NCBI GenBank assembly: GCA_020635115.1
Contig: JACKAK010000001.1
Span: 62,001-126,000, forward strand
Length of the DNA stretch: 64,000 nt
DNA from: Halobacteriovoraceae bacterium
GTDB taxonomy: Bacteria > Bdellovibrionota > Bacteriovoracia > Bacteriovoracales > Bacteriovoracaceae
Direction of reading: 5' to 3'
The notes beneath the pieces are model-generated. The model made no database searches, was not told where the DNA came from, and saw only the letters and a list, made by a program, of their open reading frames with translations. Numbering within the stretch: position 1 is the first letter of the stretch; each line of letters starts with the position of its first letter. The position numbers and the translations under genes are program-made. This document shows positions 25,278 to 32,958 of the stretch, piece after piece.

Positions 25278-25790
25278 TTAATTCTCCTGTGTTTGGGTTA
25301 AAAATTAGACAGGAAACATAGGTTAGAAATAAAGGAAGTGGAAATTTGAAGGGTGTGACGCGTTGCGATTTTCCAAATTTTAAGAGCTTATCCTAGAGAG
25401 GTGGTGGAAAGTACATTTTAAATCTAGATCTCTGCCCTAGAATACCCATTCTGAGGCAGAGAGTTCCGGCTCAAAATTTGCTGTTTTTTTGCTCTAAAAT
25501 CGTACATCATCGAATCTTTACGTTTATAGTTAAATGTAAGGCCTTGTTAGGCCAAAGTTCTGGGCCTTTTGTGTTGAGTATGTAATATTTGTACTCATGA
25601 AGACACTAGCTAAAATAAATTCAGAAGAAGAATATCAAAATGCCAAAAAATTAATTGAACGAGTGCTCCTCCGTTAACAAGACTTACTAAGACCTAGTTT
25701 GGGGGGGAGATTACATTAGGAATTAATTTCCTATAAATAATTCTTTATGTTGAAACTTAAATTCTTTATATAAGAACCCGAATTATAGCT
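25278..25790. other. Intergenic with a truncated antitoxin relic
   Basis: The region holds the upstream end of the IS91-type element, not defined. AGGCC (25549-25553) and GGCCT (25563-25567) followed by TTT may be a weak hairpin. At 25597-25677 a frame of 26 codons, MKTLAKINSEEEYQNAKKLI then ERVLLR and a stop, looks like the beginning of a HigA-type antitoxin and is called below. The 110 bases before the next gene show no clear promoter or ribosome site. Confidence 0.4.
25597..25677 (+). pseudogene. N-terminal relic of a HigA-like antitoxin
   Basis: ATG at 25597 starts 26 codons with the INSEEEYQNAKKLIERV pattern, typical of the N-terminus of XRE antitoxins of the HigA kind (teeEYexAxxxIexL). 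The DNA-binding part is missing after a stop. No toxin is adjacent. Short matches like this can be accidental. Confidence 0.35.
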
Positions 25791-28700
25791 ATGCGCTGGC
25801 CAGTTATAATACTTTTATTTAATTTACTTGTAAATATCACCACTTATGGTGCCAGTGTTCCTGAGTATTGCAAAAAAGTTCAACCATATCGCTATTGTTA
25901 CAAAGGTGAATTTGTAACTAACGAGCAAACAGATGGACTTGTGCAAGATACATTTACATTAATAAGTGAATCAACTGAAGATCAATATCTTAAAGAGTGG
26001 GAAAAATTAGCTCTTGAATCAATAATAAATCGCAGAAATAGTGGACTAAATATCTTTCCAGAAGCAAAAGAAAAAGTTTCTCTTTTGAACGCAAGAACAT
26101 GTAAAGGCGCACTTAATGAAATCACTGAAAATAGCAAAAGAAAACAAAAGACGCGTTCTAGTAAACCAAAGAATAAAAACCCAATGACAGAAACTGATTT
26201 TTTTGCTCGTCACATTCAAATGGCACTTATATCAGGTCCTTGGTTTAAAAAAACTAAAGAGTTGCATGTAAAAATTCAAAAAGAGAAATTGGGGGAATTA
26301 AAAAAAGCGAGAGATGATTGCATTAAAGAGCAAGAAAGTACCAATTCTCAAATGAAGTCTATGTCAATTTGCCAAGAAATGGAAAAAAACAATTTGGGAG
26401 TATTTGGTGATATTCATTACCGTTATCAAGAAAAAGCGAATCAATATTTTAAACCTTTAATTCAATTAAAAAATAGTTATCCTGCTCTATTTAAACAAGA
26501 GGGAATTTTTACGATTGTTGAAAAAGCGGGGGATCTAGCAAATAAAATGTTAAGTAAAATACCATCAGTTTTAAAGAGTAAAATAATCAAAAAATCTGAA
26601 AAAATTTATAATTCTCATATTGGCAAAATTGATTCTGGAGATATTGGTAGCACGATTGATTTCCTAAGTCCTTTAAGGGAACTTTCTAATGAAGAAACTG
26701 ACCAAATCAAGGGGTTTGCTGAAGAATTTCGTAAAGATAAAGAACTTCGGGAATTGGCAGTGAATGCAATTGCAACTGATGCAAAGGATATAGATAATTC
26801 TCTTAAACATTTTTGTGATAAGAATTACCTTACAGGTTCAGACAAAGATCCTCAATTGCAACATTACACCTCTCTTGTTGATGAATTCTTAAATCGGCAA
26901 GTCGCAAAAGCGAACAAGGGAGAGATCTCAAAAGAAGAACTTGATTCTCAGATAAAACTTTCTAGGGATGTACAATGTCATCTTATTCAAAAATATCCTG
27001 GAGACGCAAATGTTAGTGGTGCAGCGATTGGGGGACTTACTCTTTTGGGCTCAGGTGTCTTAGCATGGGCAACCGGAGGAAGTTCGCTTTTAGTGCAAGG
27101 ACTTTTTTTAACTGCGGGAACTGTTCTTGGAGGAGTTGGTGTTAAAGACTATATTGACTCTATTGATCGTTATCATATTGGTAAGGTTGTAGTTGGTAAT
27201 GAATGGGCAAACTATACTGAATTTCAAAAGGTTCATGATGATTTAAAAAATACACGAGACATAAACTTTGCCCTTAATATTGGACTACTTCCTCTTTCAG
27301 TTTTTGATGTTGCTGCAGTTAGGTCTTCTTATCGTGCTATTAAAAACTTGGGAAAGGTACTGGATACGAAAAAAGTCTCTCTAGGAAATACCCCCTTAAA
27401 AGCATCCTTAACACTTAATGAAATGAATCAACTTGGAAAAATTCTTCCACATATGAGTAAAACTGAAATCGAAGAGCTTTTTAGAGTCATTTCTCCAATG
27501 GATCGCTTTAAGAGAGCTCAGTATATTGCAAAGCTTGAACTTCCTAAGACCTCTATCCCTAAACAAGTTGCACAAACAGAAGAATCAGCTAAAAGTAATG
27601 CTCCACAGCTCGTAGAAAATAAAAATGATCAAAAAGCAAAAAAACAACAAAACTTTTCCCAATTAATGTTTAATCACACGATTGTTGATCATGCAAATGA
27701 TCCTGAATTGCAAAGAATAGGACAAAAGCTACAGGAACAAGGGGTGAAGGGTGCTAGAAATCCACAAAAAAAATATGATGCGTGGTTAATTGAGCTTGAA
27801 GACCTTTACCAAAATAATCCTGAAGAGTTAAAGAAAATTTTAGAATCTCGCTATCTTGAACCAAGTATTATGAAATATGAAGATATACCTGAAAAATATT
27901 TTAAAGGACTTGAAGAACAAGCTAGACGTAGAGGCGCAGGAAACGCACAGATTGACAGAGCGGGATATTATGAAGCGATTAAAACCGACCAGGCAGCAAG
28001 TATCAAGAATTGGATTGATTACCTCTCTTCTTCAGAAACTAAACATTACCCTATGTGGGCAAAACTGTGGGCGCTTAAGGCAGTTACCAAGATGGGTAAA
28101 TATAGTGATGAAAGCAAAATGTTTGGTAGACGTAGAAAGACAGAGGTTGCCTCCTTTGCAGAACTCAACAGAGAGTCCCTTGCAGAAGTAATGGATGTGA
28201 TTATAAAAGCTAAAAATGGAGAAGAGGTCGATGAGTTTTTCAAACCTTTTTTAAAAGATTTAAGTTTTTCTAATTTATATTCAGCAAGTTATGCGAAAAA
28301 ACTTGCTGAAATTGCCGACACAAGCTCAATAGAAGGGAAATGGGTCAAGTATGACCAAGGAAGTAATTGTGGGCCTTTAGTTAGTGCGCTAGAAGGGAAA
28401 GGAACAAATTGGTGTACTGCCAATCCAGGCATAGCAAAAAAACACCTGGCCGGAGGTGATTTTCATGTCTTTTTCACTAAAGACAAGAGTGGAGAATACG
28501 CCCAGCCAAGAGTGGCAATAAGAATGGAAGGAGAAAGAATTAGTGAGATTCGTGGCATTGAAAAAGGGCAGCATCTCGATAGGCATGTAGCAGAGGCGGG
28601 AGTTGTTTCCAATAAAATGAAAGAATTTGGAGAAGAGGGAGTGCAATATGCTAAAAGAGAAGAGCAGTTAAAAATATTAAATAGAATTGAAGATAAAACT

Positions 28701-29558
28701 GAGGCAGGAGAAGAATTGACAAAAGAAGAACTTCGCTTTTTATATGAACTTGATCATAAAATAGAAGATTTTGGTTACGGTAGAGATCCGAGAATTGATG
28801 AGATAATTGGCAAAAGAAAAATTAAAGAAGATCTAATTAAAGCAACAGGTTTTAAAGAAAGCGAAATTAGTGTTACTGCAGAAGAAGCGCTAAAGGGTGG
28901 AGTGAAATATCATTATGGAGATCTCAATCTTCGCTCCCTTACAGATGCCAAAGATCTCAAACTTCCTGAATCTATTGGAGGAGATCTCTCTCTTCGCTCC
29001 CTTACAGATGCCAAAGATCTCAAACTTCCTAACTCTATTGGAGGACATCTCAATCTTGACTCCCTTACAGATGCCAAAGATCTCAAACTTCCTAACTCTA
29101 TTGGAGGACATCTCAATCTTCGCTCCCTTACTGATGCCAAAGGTCTAAAACTTCCTAACTCTATTGGAGGAGGTCTCTATCTTGACTCCCTTACAGATGC
29201 CAAAGGTCTAAAATTTCCTAACTCTATTGGAGGACATCTCTATCTTAACTCCCTTACAGATGCTAAAGATCTAAAACTTCCTAACTCTATTGGAGGAGAT
29301 CTCTATCTTGACTCCCTTACAGATGCTAAAGGTCTAAAATTTTCAGAATCTATTGGAGGACATCTCAATCTTGACTCCCTTACAGATGCCAAAGATCTCA
29401 AACTTCCTAACTCTATTGGAGGACATCTCGATCTTCGCTCCCTTACTGATGCCAAAGGTCTAAAGGTTTCAAATGGTGTTAAACAAATTATTTTACCAGA
29501 AAATATGCGTGGTTTTATTCCTGAGGGTTACAATGGAAAAATTATATATAAGGATTAA
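25791..29558 (+). CDS. Giant secreted PcfJ-like protein with leucine-rich repeats
   Basis: The 1255-residue protein has a signal peptide (about 1-20, ending TTYGASVPEYC). Long charged helices follow to about 400. A glycine-rich hydrophobic pair (GGLTLLGSGVLAWATGGSSL and GLFLTAGTVLGGVGVKDY) spans about 405-450, then a lysine/glutamine-rich linker near 600. Residues about 845-960 match PcfJ: GTNWCTANPGIAKKHL, GDFHVFFTKD, PRVAIRMEGERISEIRGIE. The C-terminus is nine 21-residue repeats. PcfJ proteins are known mainly from plasmids and phages and have unknown function; a signal peptide is unexpected. No ribosome site is obvious. GGCC is rare here, as in other accessory genes. Confidence 0.7.
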   Translation: MRWPVIILLFNLLVNITTYGASVPEYCKKVQPYRYCYKGEFVTNEQTDGLVQDTFTLISESTEDQYLKEWEKLALESIINRRNSGLNIFPEAKEKVSLLNARTCKGALNEITENSKRKQKTRSSKPKNKNPMTETDFFARHIQMALISGPWFKKTKELHVKIQKEKLGELKKARDDCIKEQESTNSQMKSMSICQEMEKNNLGVFGDIHYRYQEKANQYFKPLIQLKNSYPALFKQEGIFTIVEKAGDLANKMLSKIPSVLKSKIIKKSEKIYNSHIGKIDSGDIGSTIDFLSPLRELSNEETDQIKGFAEEFRKDKELRELAVNAIATDAKDIDNSLKHFCDKNYLTGSDKDPQLQHYTSLVDEFLNRQVAKANKGEISKEELDSQIKLSRDVQCHLIQKYPGDANVSGAAIGGLTLLGSGVLAWATGGSSLLVQGLFLTAGTVLGGVGVKDYIDSIDRYHIGKVVVGNEWANYTEFQKVHDDLKNTRDINFALNIGLLPLSVFDVAAVRSSYRAIKNLGKVLDTKKVSLGNTPLKASLTLNEMNQLGKILPHMSKTEIEELFRVISPMDRFKRAQYIAKLELPKTSIPKQVAQTEESAKSNAPQLVENKNDQKAKKQQNFSQLMFNHTIVDHANDPELQRIGQKLQEQGVKGARNPQKKYDAWLIELEDLYQNNPEELKKILESRYLEPSIMKYEDIPEKYFKGLEEQARRRGAGNAQIDRAGYYEAIKTDQAASIKNWIDYLSSSETKHYPMWAKLWALKAVTKMGKYSDESKMFGRRRKTEVASFAELNRESLAEVMDVIIKAKNGEEVDEFFKPFLKDLSFSNLYSASYAKKLAEIADTSSIEGKWVKYDQGSNCGPLVSALEGKGTNWCTANPGIAKKHLAGGDFHVFFTKDKSGEYAQPRVAIRMEGERISEIRGIEKGQHLDRHVAEAGVVSNKMKEFGEEGVQYAKREEQLKILNRIEDKTEAGEELTKEELRFLYELDHKIEDFGYGRDPRIDEIIGKRKIKEDLIKATGFKESEISVTAEEALKGGVKYHYGDLNLRSLTDAKDLKLPESIGGDLSLRSLTDAKDLKLPNSIGGHLNLDSLTDAKDLKLPNSIGGHLNLRSLTDAKGLKLPNSIGGGLYLDSLTDAKGLKFPNSIGGHLYLNSLTDAKDLKLPNSIGGDLYLDSLTDAKGLKFSESIGGHLNLDSLTDAKDLKLPNSIGGHLDLRSLTDAKGLKVSNGVKQIILPENMRGFIPEGYNGKIIYKD
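28920..29486 (+). repeat. Nine tandem 63-bp coding repeats
   Basis: Each unit encodes 21 residues of the form LxLxSLTDAKxLKLPxSIGG. Neighbouring units are nearly identical at DNA level and differ mainly at the second, fourth and last residues. The last unit decays into VSNGVKQI. The pattern suggests a beta-solenoid or leucine-rich-like stack. High DNA identity implies recent expansion by recombination. Confidence 0.85.
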
Positions 29559-29762
29559 AAAAATTCATTCACCAAGAAACTTTTTATCGGAGAAACCTTT
29601 TTTTTGCGAAGAAGAACTGAACTCAATTTATTGCCAATATTATAATAGATTCAAACCAAAATCATAAGGCACAAAATTAAATTGCAGACTCATTCCACCC
29701 CTAACAGGGGTTTCGTTCAAAAGACGTTATGTTCCCTCTTTTGAGGTAGAAAATTAGATCCA

Positions 29763-30293
29763 TTACTTTTTCTCACAGCCTTTTAAACGAGATATAAGCT
29801 TGTAAACTAAGTACCCAACACCAATAATAATACCAACGCAGGCTAGACCTAATTTGTATTTCATAAGGGGACTTAATTCTACATCAATTCCGTACAAATA
29901 ATTAAATGGTGGACCACCCGAAATGACATAAAAAACGAAAACACTACCCAGCCATAGGACATAAAAGATCATGTTTAGAATTCCAAATGTCTTTTCCCAG
30001 CGACCAATTGTCACTAATTTATTTATGTCCGTATTAGGTTGAAGGTAATGAGAGAGACGATTTTGATTCTTTTTTTTGCTTTGGTCACTAAAAAGAAAAA
30101 TTGTTAGATAACCTTGATATCGATGATAAATTTTATGACCTACAAATATAGTACCAGTTGTATTATAAAGGATATTCTCTTTGATTTTCGAATATTTTTT
30201 ATCCAAATAGAGCAAACAAAATAATGGAACTCCAATCCCATAATAGGTAGTGCATACTCCACCAATAACTAATAAAATATTCTCAAAGCTCAA
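29763..30293 (-). CDS. Membrane partner of the LysM protein (copy 2), 176 aa
   Basis: The start is a TTG that overlaps the LysM stop (TTGA), exactly as in copy 1. Membrane segments lie at about 8-28, 108-130 and 148-168. The central soluble part carries YLDKKYSKIKENILYNTTG, LTIFLFSDQSKKKNQNRLSH and FNYLYGID. All have counterparts in the protein at 2595-3119. The tail is basic (RLKGCEKK). An immunity or docking role toward the LysM protein is inferred from the fixed order and coupling. No named family. Confidence 0.7.
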   Translation of the reverse strand: MSFENILLVIGGVCTTYYGIGVPLFCLLYLDKKYSKIKENILYNTTGTIFVGHKIYHRYQGYLTIFLFSDQSKKKNQNRLSHYLQPNTDINKLVTIGRWEKTFGILNMIFYVLWLGSVFVFYVISGGPPFNYLYGIDVELSPLMKYKLGLACVGIIIGVGYLVYKLISRLKGCEKK

Positions 30294-31345
30294 TACAAGT
30301 AACTCCTAGTTGTATCATATATTTTTTCACCTCCACTAAACAGAGCACCTCCAGCTTTTTCTCCAAGCCAACTTCCTCCAACTCCTGCAGCAAAACCCAC
30401 TACAACTCCACATGCTAAACCACTTGTACCTAAAGTGGGGAGTGTCAAAATCGCGGTGCAAATGAAGTATGTACCTCCCCACGAAAGAAGTGCTCCACCG
30501 CCAATATTGCCAGCTTGTTCCAATGCGACCTTGATCTTGTTATCATCAGTAGTGATAACATTTCCTAGCCCAATGACCACTTCTATTCCCCATCCTGCTA
30601 GATGTTTGATGTATTTAGATTTTCTAAGAACTTTGAATGTGCGCTCTAGGTACCCTACAACCTTCTGTCCATTTAAATAATCAGGAATAACAACCGTTTT
30701 CCTTAGAGATTTCACTGAGTCCCAAATTCGTTCTCCTCTAGCTCGACTAACTATAAAATTACTCAACTTGTTAATTTCTTGCTTAACTTTGCCCGACTCT
30801 AGCGCATTTTGCAGAGCTTTTTGAAAATTATTGCTGCCACCTTTATAAGTGTAATGTCCATCATTGATTGCCTTCTCGATTAATTTCATACCTTGAGAAT
30901 ATTTCTCATAAAAATTTTCTGTACTAGAGAGAGCACCAGATAATCCAAGACCTGCCCAGTCAACATCCTCATCCGGCTTAGTGTTATTGTTTAAAAAAGA
31001 AAAAAGATGAGGGTTGCGATTAAGATAATCTAGTTCAGTTTGATAGGCATAGCGAATTTTATTCTTTATCAACGCTCGCTGACAGAGAGTGAAAATTTCA
31101 AAGTGACGTTTTCTATATAGGGAAAGATCAATTATTTGCCAGGCGGATATCTTGTCAGGGTCTTTGATTTCTGGATTATTGTGTTGAATAATTTCAATTA
31201 TTTCCTTAATTCCCGCCCAGTCTAAACGTGGCCTATATTTTCGGTTGAGATCTTTAAAGTGATCAACAATGATTTGAGACAGAGTTTCACCTGGTTGAAC
31301 CTCGTGAATGGCGTAATAACCTAGTTTTTTCCCAAGAATACTCAA
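30290..31345 (-). CDS. LysM protein with glycine-rich hydrophobic tail (copy 2)
   Basis: I place the start at TTG 31345, 6 bases after GAGGAG. It gives MSILGKKLGYYAIHEVQPGE, matching the N-terminus length of copy 1. A GTG at 31405 in the same frame lacks a ribosome site. LysM covers about residues 10-70 (IHEVQPGETLSQIIVDHF to WQIIDL). The middle aligns along its whole length with copy 1. The tail has two glycine-rich hydrophobic stretches (GGGALLSWGGTYFICTAIL, VVVGFAAGVGGSWLGEKAGG). There is no signal peptide. It is coupled to the membrane partner by TTGA. Function is inferred as for copy 1. Confidence 0.75.
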   Translation of the reverse strand: MSILGKKLGYYAIHEVQPGETLSQIIVDHFKDLNRKYRPRLDWAGIKEIIEIIQHNNPEIKDPDKISAWQIIDLSLYRKRHFEIFTLCQRALIKNKIRYAYQTELDYLNRNPHLFSFLNNNTKPDEDVDWAGLGLSGALSSTENFYEKYSQGMKLIEKAINDGHYTYKGGSNNFQKALQNALESGKVKQEINKLSNFIVSRARGERIWDSVKSLRKTVVIPDYLNGQKVVGYLERTFKVLRKSKYIKHLAGWGIEVVIGLGNVITTDDNKIKVALEQAGNIGGGALLSWGGTYFICTAILTLPTLGTSGLACGVVVGFAAGVGGSWLGEKAGGALFSGGEKIYDTTRSYLY

Positions 31346-31590
31346 TCGAAACTCCTCATTAAAAAATCTAATAGTTCTTAATAACACAATTGCGGTTGAG
31401 AACACAAAGTGTGATGAAGTTATTTCACAGATGAATTATATTTTACTAACTTTCTAAAGGTTAAGAAGAAGTTGTGAAAACAAAATACATTTAAAACCCC
31501 AAACAATTCTACAAGTCAAGGACTCCCCCTTTTACGTATTTTCTATAAGTCATAAGAAATACTATATCTCATAGAGGCTATTTTTCTGGA

Positions 31591-31624
31591 ACGCAATATA
31601 ACTGTTTTTATATTGCGTCTTTTT
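31591..31624. repeat. Hairpin and downstream common flank of TA module B
   Basis: ACGCAATATAA (31591-31601) and TTATATTGCGT (31608-31618) form a perfect 11-bp stem with a 6-base loop. CTTTTT follows on the plus strand, so it could terminate plus-strand transcripts. The antitoxin stop codon lies in the stem. The minus-strand sequence 31624-31598 matches 22774-22800 after TA module A. Confidence 0.6.
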
Positions 31625-31919
31625 GACGTAAAAATTTCTCCCGAGAACGCTCTATTTTTTTAATATCTTTACTCTTTTTAAAATCCCCATTAGGAAATAA
31701 CAAGTCTTGCGGATGTGACCCAAGGGCCGCTGCAATTTTTGAGGCCGACTTTACCGTTAATTCAACACGGTCATTTTCAATGGCACTAAGATTATTCATT
31801 TTAATACCTGTTAGTTTTTCAAGGTCTTTTAAAGTCATGCCAAAACATTTTCTATAGGCCCTAACGATTTCACCTGACGTTGAATCTTCTGGCACAAGCA
31901 GATCTAAAATATCTTTCAT
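31608..31919 (-). CDS. XRE-family antitoxin of TA module B
   Basis: The 103-residue protein carries a helix-turn-helix at about 18-75: RAYRKCFGMTLKDLEKLTGI followed by MNNLSAIENDRVELT and AAALGSHPQDLLFP. This is the XRE/HigA type. The C-terminus is highly charged. It begins 3 bases after the toxin stop, so toxin and antitoxin are cotranscribed with the toxin first, as in HigBA. It probably binds the palindrome at 32260-32285. Confidence 0.82.
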   Translation of the reverse strand: MKDILDLLVPEDSTSGEIVRAYRKCFGMTLKDLEKLTGIKMNNLSAIENDRVELTVKSASKIAAALGSHPQDLLFPNGDFKKSKDIKKIERSREKFLRQKDAI

Positions 31920-31922
31920 TTT

Positions 31923-32228
31923 TTACTCCTTCCCATAATTATGGTCTGGGGCGATTCTCACAACTTCTACAATGATCTCATCATCGATAATTCTATAGAC
32001 AATCCTGCCACTACTACTAAAACAAGAAAACTTATACCCTTTCCACTGCTTGTCCAGTTTATGGTCATCATAGACAGGAATTTCTCTAATTTTTTCTGGC
32101 CCAAACTGTTCAATACGATTTCTCCAAACCTTAATTATCTTAATGTCCTCAATGGTGATACTCCCTCTTTCAAAGTCATTTTTGAGCTTCTTTTCCACGT
32201 CTTTTGTAAATCGTACTTTCCATGACAT
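31923..32228 (-). CDS. RelE/HigB-like toxin of TA module B
   Basis: The start is ATG 32228, 5 bases after AAGGACAAG. An upstream ATG at 32261 lies inside the operator. The 101 residues contain VRFTKDVEKKLKNDF, WRNRIEQFGPEKIREIPVYD, LDKQWKGYKFSCFSSSGRIV and YRIIDDEIIVEVVRIAPDHN. The strand order and the SGRIVYRI element fit the RelE superfamily of ribosome-dependent mRNA interferases. It is intact. Confidence 0.75.
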   Translation of the reverse strand: MSWKVRFTKDVEKKLKNDFERGSITIEDIKIIKVWRNRIEQFGPEKIREIPVYDDHKLDKQWKGYKFSCFSSSGRIVYRIIDDEIIVEVVRIAPDHNYGKE

Positions 32229-32259
32229 TCCTTGTCCTTCTTTAAGGTTATAATAAACC

Positions 32260-32302
32260 ATAAGTTATTATATATTATAACTTATAATTAAATATAACTC
32301 AA
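32260..32302 (-). promoter_or_regulatory. Promoter and perfect operator of TA module B
   Basis: On the minus strand the -35 is TTGAGT (32302-32297). A 17-base spacer follows, then a consensus -10 TATAAT (32279-32274). ATAAGTTAT and ATAACTTAT (32260-32268 and 32277-32285) form a perfect 9-bp inverted repeat overlapping the -10. Binding there would shut off the promoter, as expected for TA autoregulation. Confidence 0.65.
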
Positions 32303-32350
32303 CACGTATATATTATGCAAATCGCTGAAAAGAGACGATATTTCACCTAT

Positions 32351-32455
32351 ACCAAGACCAGGACAAACATCTCAATCGCTCATTTCAGCAAAATATGAGG
32401 TCCATTTTTTGGGTCGTTTTTAGAATCTTGTAGCAATAACACCTGAATACTTTGA
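32351..32455 (-). repeat. Upstream common flank of TA module B with a gene-end relic
   Basis: The minus strand from 32426 to 32351 matches 21842-21916, starting ATTCTAAAAACGACCCAAAA. Just upstream (32455-32420) the codons SKYSGVIATRF and a stop resemble the end of the TPR-like relic at 21600-21848. So both TA modules follow the end of related gene copies. Confidence 0.55.
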
Positions 32456-32494
32456 CATCAACTGCTTTAAAGGGTTAGTCCTTATTCTTTTTGA

Positions 32495-32953
32495 TTATAA
32501 TCCTAGAACCCAAATACCATTTCCATTTTCTAGTTGTATTTTTAAATATTTTATTACCTCTTTAACAACGTTTTTTAAATTAACAATAAACTCATCCATT
32601 TTTCTAGGTAAGTCAAATTTCTCAAAGAGATAATCTTTTTTGAGATTTGATTCTTTTAGCAATCTATCCAAGCACTCAACAATTTTATTATTGTGAGAAT
32701 CATCAATATTTTTGTTAATATTTTCGAAAGAATTAATAAGGTTTTTTATACTATCGATTGAATAAAAAGTATTTCCATAATAATTAAAACTGAAATTTGA
32801 CTCATGAAAAGGATTAGCTATAAACTGAAAATCAATGTCTTTGATGAAAATTGATTCTTTTGAATAATACTCTGGCTTTGTGTCTTGAATACAAGGGGAT
32901 AGCTCTATGTATTGAGTGCCTTTTGATAGTTGTTCGATTTTTAACACTTCCAT
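32495..32953 (-). CDS. Putative immunity protein for the 701-aa toxin, 152 aa
   Basis: The protein is small and acidic, with no signal peptide and no membrane segment, so it is cytoplasmic. It starts 5 bases after the toxin stop, with GGAGTAAGT as ribosome site. The first half is rich in aromatic residues and strands (FSFNYYGNTFYSIDSIKNLI), the second is helical. I recognise no family. Position directly behind a toxin-like C-terminal domain is the classic place of a cognate immunity gene in polymorphic toxin loci. That placement is the only evidence. Confidence 0.55.
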   Translation of the reverse strand: MEVLKIEQLSKGTQYIELSPCIQDTKPEYYSKESIFIKDIDFQFIANPFHESNFSFNYYGNTFYSIDSIKNLINSFENINKNIDDSHNNKIVECLDRLLKESNLKKDYLFEKFDLPRKMDEFIVNLKNVVKEVIKYLKIQLENGNGIWVLGL

Positions 32954-32958
32954 AATAC

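Noticed and set aside
28890..29148. Several long frames on both strands inside the repeat region
   Set aside because: They are produced by the 63-bp periodicity, which keeps all frames open. The plus-strand frame belongs to the 1255-residue protein.
28920..29486. CRISPR-like array
   Set aside because: The repeats are contiguous with no spacers, keep a reading frame, and no cas genes are present.
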